DNA of 64,000 nt from Kribbella solani (GTDB lineage Bacteria; Actinomycetota; Actinomycetes; Propionibacteriales; Kribbellaceae). Shown here piece by piece: positions 41,720 to 49,125 of this stretch. Numbering within the stretch: position 1 is the stretch's first letter; each line of letters opens with the position of its first letter. The notes beneath the pieces are model-generated. The model searched no databases. It saw only the letters and a list, made by a program, of their open reading frames with translations, and was not told the DNA's origin. The position numbers and the translations under genes are program-made. The stretch is from positions 7,688,001-7,752,000 of the forward strand of contig NZ_JACHNF010000001.1 in NCBI RefSeq assembly GCF_014205295.1, written 5' to 3'.

Positions 41720-41818
41720 GAGGGTGTTTGGGAGCTCTACGCCTACTGCGGGGCACTCGGCACGGCACCTCGCGCCGAGCACCTCCTCGCTACGGCGCAG
41801 AGTTCCAAGACACCCTCT
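41719..41818. repeat. 100-nt near-palindrome between rpe and the MFS gene
   Basis: Outer arms 41719-41743 and 41794-41818 match as inverted repeats at about 21 of 25 positions (AGAGGGTGT... against ...ACACCCTCT), and the inner 50 bases pair further with gaps. It can be a bidirectional terminator for the convergent genes or a small MITE-like element. The last 25 or so codons of the MFS protein are encoded within it. Confidence 0.6.
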
Positions 41819-43002
41819 GGCTCCGGCGCGGGCGCCTGCTCCGGCGGTACCCGCACCAGCAGTACGGTCGACACGGCCGCGAGTACAGCGGCGAGCAACC
41901 ACACGTACCGTACGCCGAACGCATCGATCAGCGCGCCGGACGCCGCGGCACCGATCGCCGAACCGACGGTCGCCATGCTCGACATCCAGCCGAACATCTC
42001 GGTCCGGGCGTTGTCCGGCGTCAACGCGCCCAGCCGCCCGTACAGCGCACCGATAGCCGGCGCCAACGTCAGCCCGGACATCGCCAGCGCGATGCCGAGC
42101 GACAGCGACGACCAGGTCGCGAACACACACAGCAGCATCCCGGCAGTGACCAGCGCGGCCCGGCGCCACAGGTACGACGGACGCCGTCCGGGCAAGGCGC
42201 CGGCGATCGCGCCACCGACCAGACTGCCGAACGCCCAAACGGCCTCGAGGACGCCCGCGATCAAGCGCTGACCGTGCCCGTCGGCGTACGCGACGATGGC
42301 CAGCGAGATCCCGCTGAACGACATGATCCACAGGCCGAACGCGAGGATCAGCGGTAACCGATGCCGATGCCAGAGCAACTGCCTCGCACTCAACCGTGCG
42401 GCGGTGTGGCTGCCGTGGGGGAGCGGCTTGGGTTGTCGAAGCGCATACCACCAGATGAAGACAGCCGACATCGCCGCCGCGAGCAGCACCCCGAGCCGTG
42501 GGCTGGCGACGCTGACCGCCGTCGCGCCGAGCATCGGCCCGGCCATGAACAACAACTCCTGCGCGGTCGCGTCGACCGAGTACGCCGTCCGGAGCGCGGG
42601 ACCGGCCATGACCCGCGGCCAGGCAGCGCGCAACGTCTGCGACACCGGCGGCACGAACGCACCGGCCAGCACCGCGAGCACGGGTAGCAGCCGGAACAGT
42701 GCGCCTGGCAGGAGCGCGATCCCGAGCAGCATCACGCTCCACGCGATCCCGGTCACCAGCAGTACGCCGCGAGGTCCGCGACGGTCGGCTGTCCGTGACC
42801 AGAGCGGCCCGGCGAGCGCCGTACCGACCGCATAAGAGCCCGCGACGACGCCGGCCCAGCGGAACGAGCCGCTCGCATCCTTCGCCAGGAACGCGATCGG
42901 CACCGTCGTCGCCAGCATCGGCAGGCGCGCGAGCAACGACGACACCAGGAGTGTCGTCACGCCCTGTGTCCGCCACAACGCACGGTAGCCGGCCAGTTCC
43001 AT
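41743..43002 (-). CDS. Major facilitator superfamily transporter
   Basis: A 419-residue membrane protein with about twelve helices, an RTADRRGPRGVLL loop between helices 2 and 3 and PGRRPSYLWRRAAL in the middle. It resembles drug-efflux MFS proteins of actinomycetes. Its C-terminal tail (from about EPEGVLELCAVARR) is encoded by the palindromic element, so the original end was probably earlier. Substrate unknown. Confidence 0.8.
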   Translation of the reverse strand: MELAGYRALWRTQGVTTLLVSSLLARLPMLATTVPIAFLAKDASGSFRWAGVVAGSYAVGTALAGPLWSRTADRRGPRGVLLVTGIAWSVMLLGIALLPGALFRLLPVLAVLAGAFVPPVSQTLRAAWPRVMAGPALRTAYSVDATAQELLFMAGPMLGATAVSVASPRLGVLLAAAMSAVFIWWYALRQPKPLPHGSHTAARLSARQLLWHRHRLPLILAFGLWIMSFSGISLAIVAYADGHGQRLIAGVLEAVWAFGSLVGGAIAGALPGRRPSYLWRRAALVTAGMLLCVFATWSSLSLGIALAMSGLTLAPAIGALYGRLGALTPDNARTEMFGWMSSMATVGSAIGAAASGALIDAFGVRYVWLLAAVLAAVSTVLLVRVPPEQAPAPEPEGVLELCAVARRCSARGAVPSAPQ

Positions 43003-43033
43003 GACCGCAGTCTTCCCGATGGCACCGACAATT

Positions 43034-43039
43034 TACGAT
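43034..43039 (+). promoter_or_regulatory. -10 element TACGAT of a leaderless promoter
   Basis: TACGAT is followed by seven bases and the GTG at 43047. The in-frame ATG at 43038 would overlap the -10 box, so GTG 43047 is the better start. Confidence 0.45.
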
Positions 43040-43046
43040 GGGTTAT

Positions 43047-43838
43047 GTGACCGAGCCCAAACCGGTGGAGAGCTGGTTGACGGATATGGACGGCGTGCTG
43101 GTGCACGAGGAGCGCGCCATCACCGGAGCGAGCGAGTTCATCGCCGCGCTGGAGTCGTCCGGCCGGAAGTTCCTGGTGCTGACCAACAACTCGATCTTCA
43201 CCCCGCGCGACCTCCGGGCCCGGCTGCTGGCCACCGGGATCGACATCCCGGAGACGGCGATCTGGACCAGTGCGCTCGCGACCGCGCAGTTCCTCGACGA
43301 CCAGCGTCCCGGCGGCACGGCGTACGTGATCGGCGAGGCCGGTCTGACCACGGCGCTGCACGAGGTCGGGTACGTGCTGACCGAGCGCGATCCCGACTAC
43401 GTCGTCCTCGGCGAGACCCGGACGTACTCGTTCGAGGCGATCACCAAGGCGATCCGGCTGATCTCCGACGGGGCCCGGTTCATCGCCACGAACCCGGACC
43501 CGACCGGCCCGTCCACCGAGGGACCACTGCCCGCGACCGGCTCGGTGGCCGCCCTGATCACCCGCGCGACCGGGGTCGCGCCGTACTTCGTCGGCAAACC
43601 GAACCCACTGATGATGCGCAGCGCGCTGAACCAGATCGAGGCGCACTCCGAGACCACGGTGATGATCGGCGACCGGATGGACACCGACATCATCAGCGGT
43701 CTGGAAGCCGGCCTGCGGACCATCCTCGTGCTGTCCGGTTCGACCGGAGGGCACGAGGTGGAGCGCTTCCCGTACCGGCCGACCAGGGTGGTCGAGTCGA
43801 TCGCCGACGTCGTACCGCTGGTCAGCGCGCTGTCCTAG
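43047..43838 (+). CDS. HAD-IIA family phosphatase (NagD-like)
   Basis: A 263-residue HAD hydrolase. Motif I is LTDMDGVLVHE, motif II is LTNNS, the C2A cap follows, then GKPNPLM with the conserved Lys and motif IV in MIGDRMDTDIISG. Family members dephosphorylate sugar phosphates or nucleotides. It starts from a leaderless promoter and converges on a deacetylase gene 4 bp away. Confidence 0.87.
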   Translation: MTEPKPVESWLTDMDGVLVHEERAITGASEFIAALESSGRKFLVLTNNSIFTPRDLRARLLATGIDIPETAIWTSALATAQFLDDQRPGGTAYVIGEAGLTTALHEVGYVLTERDPDYVVLGETRTYSFEAITKAIRLISDGARFIATNPDPTGPSTEGPLPATGSVAALITRATGVAPYFVGKPNPLMMRSALNQIEAHSETTVMIGDRMDTDIISGLEAGLRTILVLSGSTGGHEVERFPYRPTRVVESIADVVPLVSALS

Positions 43839-43842
43839 CCGC

Positions 43843-44595
43843 TCAGCTCTTGCAGCTCAGCGTTCGGAACCCGTAGCCCTGCGCCTTCAGGCTCTTCAGG
43901 ATGGCCGGCAGTGCTGCCACGGTCTGGTTACGGTTGCCGCCGCCGTCGTGCATCAGGATCACCGACCCGTTGTGTACGTTCTTCAGCACCCGCTGCACGA
44001 TCGCCGTCGCACCCGGTTTGGTCCAGTCCCGCGAGTCGACGGTCCACACCACCAGGTCCTTGCCCATCGCCTTGGCACGCTGGCGTACGGCCGCGCTGAC
44101 GCCTCCGTAGGGCGGTCGCAAACACGCCGGCGTACTCCCGGTCTGGGCCTGGATCGCCTGGTCGGTCGACCCGACCTGCTGCTGGAACCCGGCCGGGCTG
44201 AGCTTGCGCAGATCGGCGTGCGACCAGGTGTGGTTCTGCACGCTGTGACCGGCCTGGTGGACCTTCTTGGTGAGTTCAGGGTGCTTGCGGACGTTCTCAC
44301 CGACCTCGAAGAACGTCGCCTTCGCCTCGTACGCGGCCAGGATTCCGAGCACCTTCGGGGTGTACTCGGCGTCCGGACCGTCGTCGAAGGTCAGCACCAC
44401 GTACTTCGCCGGCAGCGGCGTCGTACTGGGCGTCACCGCGGCCGGCGCTTTCGGGTCCGCGGCCGCGCCGGGCGCGTTCGGACCGGCCGGCGACTTCGCG
44501 GCAGCGACGACGACGATGCCGATCACGGTGCTCACCACCAGCATCATCGCCAGGCCGACCATCCGGTTCCCGGCACGCGTCAAACGTACGTCCAT
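43843..44595 (-). CDS. Polysaccharide deacetylase family protein (membrane-anchored)
   Basis: A 250-residue NodB-domain protein with one N-terminal membrane helix and a Pro/Ala linker. The catalytic motifs are TFDDGPD (motif 1), HSVQNHTWSHADL (His-x-x-x-His metal site), RPPYGG (motif 3), VDSRDW (motif 4) and LMHDGGGNR (motif 5). It probably removes acetyl groups from cell-wall or capsular amino sugars outside the membrane. It is a paralogue of the next gene. Confidence 0.87.
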   Translation of the reverse strand: MDVRLTRAGNRMVGLAMMLVVSTVIGIVVVAAAKSPAGPNAPGAAADPKAPAAVTPSTTPLPAKYVVLTFDDGPDAEYTPKVLGILAAYEAKATFFEVGENVRKHPELTKKVHQAGHSVQNHTWSHADLRKLSPAGFQQQVGSTDQAIQAQTGSTPACLRPPYGGVSAAVRQRAKAMGKDLVVWTVDSRDWTKPGATAIVQRVLKNVHNGSVILMHDGGGNRNQTVAALPAILKSLKAQGYGFRTLSCKS

Positions 44596-44711
44596 GGTCC
44601 CCCCAGGGCGGTGGGTGGTTCACATCCTCACGGGTCAACCCTGGGGCAGCCGGCGCCGAAAGCCAGCGCCCACGCCGCTGCCGCGGCCACGAGTCACGGA
44701 TACCGGACGCG

Positions 44712-45446
44712 CTACGTACACGACATCGTGGTGAACCCGAACCCTCTGGCCTTCAATGTCCGGAGGATGGTGGGAAGCGCGGCCACGGTCTGACTGCGGT
44801 TACCGCCGCCGTCGTGCATCAGGATCACGGAGCCGTTGTGTACGTTCGCCAGCGCCCGACGGACGATCACCGACGTACCGGGCCGGGACCAGTCGCGGGT
44901 GTCGATGGTCCACAACCGGATCTTCTTGCCTAGCGCGGCGGCCCGCCGGGTGACCTGCTTGTTGGTGCTGCCGTCCGGCGGCCGGAGACAGCTCGGCGTG
45001 TAGCCCAGCTGGGCCCGGATGTACCGATCGGTTTTCTGCACCTGGGACCTGAACACGGCAGCGGAGACGTGCCGGAGATCCGGATGCGACCACGTGTGGT
45101 TCTGCACGCTGTTGGCCTGCTGGTACACCTGGCGGGTCAGGTACGGGTAGCGGGCGACGTTCTGCCCGATCTCGAAGAACGTGGCCCGCGCCCCGTACGC
45201 GCGCAGGATCTTCAGCACCTGCGGCGTGTACGTGCTGGGGCCGTCGTCGAAGGTGAGATAGACGTACTTGCGGGCAGCCTGCGCCGCCGCGACCGAACTG
45301 ACGGGTTTGCTGGTCGCCGCGGCGGTCTTGCCGCGCGGCGTGGCCGCCAGCGCGAGACCGGCCGCGACCAACCCGATCGCGACGACGCCGATGATGAACC
45401 GGCGGGACCACAGCGCGCTTGCCAGTGCTCGGCGGTCCACAGACAT
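44712..45446 (-). CDS. Polysaccharide deacetylase family protein, second copy
   Basis: A 244-residue paralogue of the preceding protein, with TFDDGPS, NSVQNHTWSHPDL, RPPDGS in place of RPPYGG, IDTRDW and LMHDGGGNR. The Tyr-to-Asp change in motif 3 may alter substrate choice. A membrane helix lies near residues 17-35. ATG 45446 follows GGGGG by six bases. Tandem duplication is the simplest origin. Confidence 0.87.
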   Translation of the reverse strand: MSVDRRALASALWSRRFIIGVVAIGLVAAGLALAATPRGKTAAATSKPVSSVAAAQAARKYVYLTFDDGPSTYTPQVLKILRAYGARATFFEIGQNVARYPYLTRQVYQQANSVQNHTWSHPDLRHVSAAVFRSQVQKTDRYIRAQLGYTPSCLRPPDGSTNKQVTRRAAALGKKIRLWTIDTRDWSRPGTSVIVRRALANVHNGSVILMHDGGGNRSQTVAALPTILRTLKARGFGFTTMSCT

Positions 45447-45536
45447 CGCTACCCCCAGGTGTAGCCGGCTCTGGAACTGGGTCCCTTCCATCGTGCGCCT
45501 CGCCGAGCGCCGGCGCCAGGGGGTCGGCGAACCTGC

Positions 45537-45600
45537 GCGCTCAGCGAACTTGGCCGCGCAGAGACCTGGCGCTCAGCGAACCTGGCGCTCAGAGGACCTG
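45537..45600. repeat. 16-bp degenerate tandem repeats next to the amino-acid ABC operon end
   Basis: GCGCTCAGCGAACCTG occurs at 45569-45584, a variant with two changes follows at 45585-45600, and related copies begin at 45537 and 45556. The last copy covers the stop codon of the ATPase gene. Confidence 0.45.
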
Positions 45601-46326
45601 GGCGAGGAACTGGCGCAGCCGCGGTGACTCGGCGTCGGTGAAGACCTGCTCGGGCGCCCCGGACTCGACCACGACGCCGTGGTCCATGAACGCGACCTGA
45701 TCCGCGACCTCGCGCGCGAACCCCATCTCGTGCGTGACCACGACCATCGTCATCCCGGCCTGCGCCAGGTCGGCCATCAACGCCAGCACGCCCTTGACCA
45801 GCTCGGGGTCGAGCGCGGACGTCGCCTCGTCGAACAGCATCACCTCGGGCTTCATCGCCAGCGCCCGCGCGATCGCCACCCGTTGCTGCTGACCACCGGA
45901 CAGGTTCCCGGGGCGCGATCCGGCCTTGTGCGCGAGGCCGACCAGCTCCAGCTGGGTCCGCGCCGCGGCCTGCGCCGCCTCGGCGTCGAGCTTCTTGATC
46001 TTGCGCAGCGGCAGCGTGATGTTGTCGAGCACGCTCTTGTGCGGGAACAGGTTGAAGTGCTGGAACACCATCCCGATCCGGCGCCGGAGCGCGTCGGGGT
46101 CGCTCGTCAGCACCGATTCACCGCCGAGCCGGATGTCGCCCGCGGCCGGCTCGAGCAGCCGGTTGATCGCGCGCAGCAAGGTGGACTTCCCGGACCCGGA
46201 CGGACCGATCACGCAGGCGGTCTGCCCGGCCGGTACGGCGAGATCCACGCCGCGCAGGACCTGGTTGCTGCCGAACGCGAGCTCGACGCCGGTCACTTCC
46301 AGGCTTGCGCCCTCAACGGTTTGCAT
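45589..46326 (-). CDS. Polar amino-acid ABC transporter ATP-binding protein
   Basis: A 245-residue GlnQ/HisP-type ATPase: Walker A GPSGSGKST (near residues 41-49), the Q-loop in GMVFQHFNLFPHKSVLDNI, LSGGQQQR signature, VMLFDEATSALDPEL and THEMGFAREVAD. Its start overlaps the permease gene by 14 bp. It energises uptake of a polar amino acid. Confidence 0.9.
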   Translation of the reverse strand: MQTVEGASLEVTGVELAFGSNQVLRGVDLAVPAGQTACVIGPSGSGKSTLLRAINRLLEPAAGDIRLGGESVLTSDPDALRRRIGMVFQHFNLFPHKSVLDNITLPLRKIKKLDAEAAQAAARTQLELVGLAHKAGSRPGNLSGGQQQRVAIARALAMKPEVMLFDEATSALDPELVKGVLALMADLAQAGMTMVVVTHEMGFAREVADQVAFMDHGVVVESGAPEQVFTDAESPRLRQFLAQVL

Positions 46327-47113
46327 GCGCGAGCTCCTCCAGCGCCGGGTCGCCCGGCCCGTTGTCCGGACCGTTGCCAGGACCGTTGCCCGAGCCGTCG
46401 GCCGCGGCCGGGCGGCCTTCCCGCAGCCGCTTGTCGAAGTAGTTGACCAGGTGCGTCAGCGGAACCGTGATCACCAGGTAGAAGATCCCGGCCAGCAGCA
46501 GCGGCGACAGGTTGCCGTCGGTCGCGGCCGCGTCCTGGCCGATCCGGAACAGTTCCCGCTGGCTGGCGAGCAGGCCGAGGAAGTACACCAGGCTCGACTC
46601 CTTCACCAGCGCGATGAACTGGTTCACGAGCGCCGGCAGTACGCGCCGTACGCCCTGCGGGATGACGACCAGCCGCATGCCCGACGTGTAACCGAAGCCG
46701 AGCGCGCGGGCCGCCTCGAGCTGGCCCTTCTCGACGCTCTGGATGCCGGAGCGGAAGATCTCGCCGATGTACGCGGCGGCGATCAGCGAGAGCGCGAGGA
46801 TGCCGAGCGGGTACGGGTTGGGGCCCCACCAGTGCCGGGTGATGGGCGACAGGCCCTGGCCGATCAGCAGGATGGTCAGGATCGCCGGCAGGCCACGGAA
46901 GATGTCGGTGTAGATCTTCGCCGGCCAGCGCAGCCAGCGTTTCGTGGACAGGGCGAGGACCGCCACGATCATGCCGAGCACGGTGCCCAGCACGACCGAG
47001 GCGGCCGCCAGAATCAGGGTGTTGACCAGTCCCACCTTCAGCATTTCGGGCAGGACTGCCTTCATCGCCTCCCCGTCGAGGAAGGTGTCGCGCAGGGTGG
47101 ACCAGATGTCCAT
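46313..47113 (-). CDS. Polar amino-acid ABC transporter permease
   Basis: A 266-residue HisM/GlnP-type permease with about five helices and the EAARALGFGYTSGMRLVVIPQGVRRVLPALVNQFIALVKESSL coupling region. A Gly/Asn/Asp-rich cytoplasmic tail (DGSGNGPGNGPDNGPG) is an unusual extension. The ATG overlaps the binding-protein stop (ATGA). Confidence 0.88.
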   Translation of the reverse strand: MDIWSTLRDTFLDGEAMKAVLPEMLKVGLVNTLILAAASVVLGTVLGMIVAVLALSTKRWLRWPAKIYTDIFRGLPAILTILLIGQGLSPITRHWWGPNPYPLGILALSLIAAAYIGEIFRSGIQSVEKGQLEAARALGFGYTSGMRLVVIPQGVRRVLPALVNQFIALVKESSLVYFLGLLASQRELFRIGQDAAATDGNLSPLLLAGIFYLVITVPLTHLVNYFDKRLREGRPAAADGSGNGPGNGPDNGPGDPALEELAHANR

Positions 47114-47964
47114 CAGGCTTTGGGAGCCGTGAACTTGACCGAACCGCTGCCCGGCTTGAAGTTCGCCGGCACGGCGCGGCCCGGGTAGTACTTCTCGACC
47201 AGCTTGGTCCACGTACCGTCGGCGATCACCTCGTCGAGCGCCTTGTTCACCGCTTCGCGGAGCTTGTCGTTGCTCTTCGCCACCGCGAACGCCATCGGCG
47301 CGGCACTGAGCTCCTTGGCGGCCAGGATCACCGTGCCGCCGCCCTGCTCCTTGGCCATCTTCTCGCCGATCTCGGCCGGTGAGACCCAGGCGTCCGCCGT
47401 GCCGGCCTTGAGCTGGCCGAGCGCCGCGTTGTAGTTGGGTACGCGGACCGGGTTGAGGTTCTTGCCGGTGGCGTAGTCGTCCTGGACGGTGCCCTGCACG
47501 ACCACGACGCGCTTGCCCGGCAGCTGGTCGAACGACGTGATGCCGGAGCTCTTGGTGGTGTTCAGCCCGAGGTAGCCGAAGTCGTACCCATTGCTGAAGG
47601 CAACTGTCTTCTTGCGGGCCTCGGTGATCGTGATCGACGAGCTGCCGAGGTCGTACTGACCGCCGTTGACCTGGGAGAGCAGCGCGGAGAAGTCGGTGCC
47701 GACGAACTCCGGCTTCAGGTTCAGCTTCGCCGCGACCGCGCTGATCAGGTCGTTGTCGAACCCGGTGAACTTGCCGTCCTGGACGTACACGTTCGGCGGC
47801 GCGTCGGTCAGGGTCCCGATCCGCAACGTGCCGGACTTGAGCAGCCCGAGGTCCGGGCCGCTCCCGGCGTCCTTCTGATCGCTGCCACAGGCAACCATCG
47901 ATACCGCCAGCGTGACCGCTCCCGCCACCGCGACAACCCGCTGAAAAGCGCCGAACGCGCGCAC
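47113..47964 (-). CDS. Polar amino-acid ABC transporter substrate-binding lipoprotein
   Basis: A 283-residue family-3 binding protein. A signal peptide ends in a lipobox at VAC. TLRIGTLTDAPPNVYVQDGKFTGFDNDLI and YDLGSSSITITEARKKTVAFS are typical ligand-site strands. GTG 47964 is preferred because GAGGAG lies about five bases upstream; GTG 47982 is in frame. It heads the three-gene operon. The amino acid cannot be named. Confidence 0.87.
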   Translation of the reverse strand: MRAFGAFQRVVAVAGAVTLAVSMVACGSDQKDAGSGPDLGLLKSGTLRIGTLTDAPPNVYVQDGKFTGFDNDLISAVAAKLNLKPEFVGTDFSALLSQVNGGQYDLGSSSITITEARKKTVAFSNGYDFGYLGLNTTKSSGITSFDQLPGKRVVVVQGTVQDDYATGKNLNPVRVPNYNAALGQLKAGTADAWVSPAEIGEKMAKEQGGGTVILAAKELSAAPMAFAVAKSNDKLREAVNKALDEVIADGTWTKLVEKYYPGRAVPANFKPGSGSVKFTAPKA

Positions 47965-48192
47965 AACCGTCTCCTCACACACTCAACGAACGCAGGACGA
48001 TCCGCCCCACCGCCGCAAGCCAACACCACTCCCAGCGGCACAATTCCCCACCGACAAAGGATGAGACGGCCCTGAATGTCTACTTGCCTCGTGTTATATC
48101 GCCACGTTGTCCTGTGGTATGTCCGCCCGTCGAGCCGGCCGGTTGGTGACCGGCTGAGGCAGCGGGATCGGCAGCGGGTGACTTCCGCCGGG

Positions 48193-48918
48193 TCAGCCGT
48201 GATGTTGCTCATAGTGGGCCAGGGCGTCCGCGGTTCTCCCGGTGCCGTACGCCAGCAGCAACTCGGCCAGCCCAGGCGATTCATCTTCCACCGCCAGTGC
48301 CGCCCGCTGGATCTCGTCCGCCGACGCGACCTCGCGGAGGAGATCCTGGATCGCCCGCACCACGGCCCGGGCCGTCGCCCCGTCGTCGGCCCGCACCCCC
48401 ACGGCGGCGGGCCAGGCGGTATGCATGCCCGGCGCGACATTCGCCCCGGCTCCACCCGGCACCTGCCCGGGCGCTCCGGGCAACTGCCCGTCCAGCCCGG
48501 CCGGCCCCGCGGCCTCCGCCGCCCCCAGCGCGCCTCCAGCTCCGGCGGCCCCTGCTCCAGCGGCCCCGGCCCCCGTCGCCCGTCCAAGCCGAGAAGTCGG
48601 GCCGGCGGTTGTCAGTCCGCCGGTGGTCTCTCTGATCCGGTCCAGCGAGAACGCGACATCGATCTCGCTGACCTCGCTCGCGATCGCCAGATCCGCCAGC
48701 TCCGTTGCTGCCCGCAACCGCGACACGACCGCCGGATTCCCGATCTTCACCCGCTGCGCGCTGACCAGCTGGGACAGCATCGGCGCGGACATCCCGATCA
48801 CCTGCGCCAGCCCGCCCTGCGTCAGCCCGAGCGGACCGAGGACCCGCCGCACCGTGTCGCCGAGCGGCTCACCGTACAGCTCGATCTGCTGCTGGATGTT
48901 GTGCGCTGTCTGATCCAT
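48193..48918 (-). CDS. HTH (XRE-like) regulator with Ala/Gly/Pro-rich linker
   Basis: A 241-residue protein. An N-terminal helix-turn-helix (LGLTQGGLAQVIGMSAPMLSQLVSAQRVKIGNPAVVSRL, about residues 28-66) is followed by a segment EIDVAFSLDRI, a low-complexity Ala/Gly/Pro linker of about 80 residues and a helical C-terminal domain. It is divergent from the von Willebrand A gene, and the gap holds three TTTGC/GCAAA-type sites, so it probably regulates that gene and itself. Confidence 0.72.
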   Translation of the reverse strand: MDQTAHNIQQQIELYGEPLGDTVRRVLGPLGLTQGGLAQVIGMSAPMLSQLVSAQRVKIGNPAVVSRLRAATELADLAIASEVSEIDVAFSLDRIRETTGGLTTAGPTSRLGRATGAGAAGAGAAGAGGALGAAEAAGPAGLDGQLPGAPGQVPGGAGANVAPGMHTAWPAAVGVRADDGATARAVVRAIQDLLREVASADEIQRAALAVEDESPGLAELLLAYGTGRTADALAHYEQHHG

Positions 48919-48973
48919 CGCTCCGGCTTCCTTCCCCGGCCGCCCGCGGCGGCCCTGCCGGTCATCTTTGCAC

Positions 48974-49084
48974 TTGCGAACGCAAATTTCCAGTCGCGAA
49001 TATTTGCTTCCTGCATCGCGCGGTGACGCCTCGCGGTCGTGTTTCACGCTCGGGAACAAGGCATTTGACATTTGCAATCGCAAA
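48974..49084. promoter_or_regulatory. Three related palindromic sites between the XRE and vWA genes
   Basis: TTTGCAATCGCAAA at 49071-49084 is a perfect 5-4-5 palindrome. TTGCGAACGCAA at 48974-48985 is palindromic, with TTTGC also just upstream at 48968-48972. GCGAATATTTGC near 48996-49007 is a third, imperfect copy. The best copy is 42 bp before the vWA start. Confidence 0.55.
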
Positions 49085-49125
49085 CTGAGAGGGTTTGCGG
49101 CAGCGAATCCCACTCGGAGGAAACG

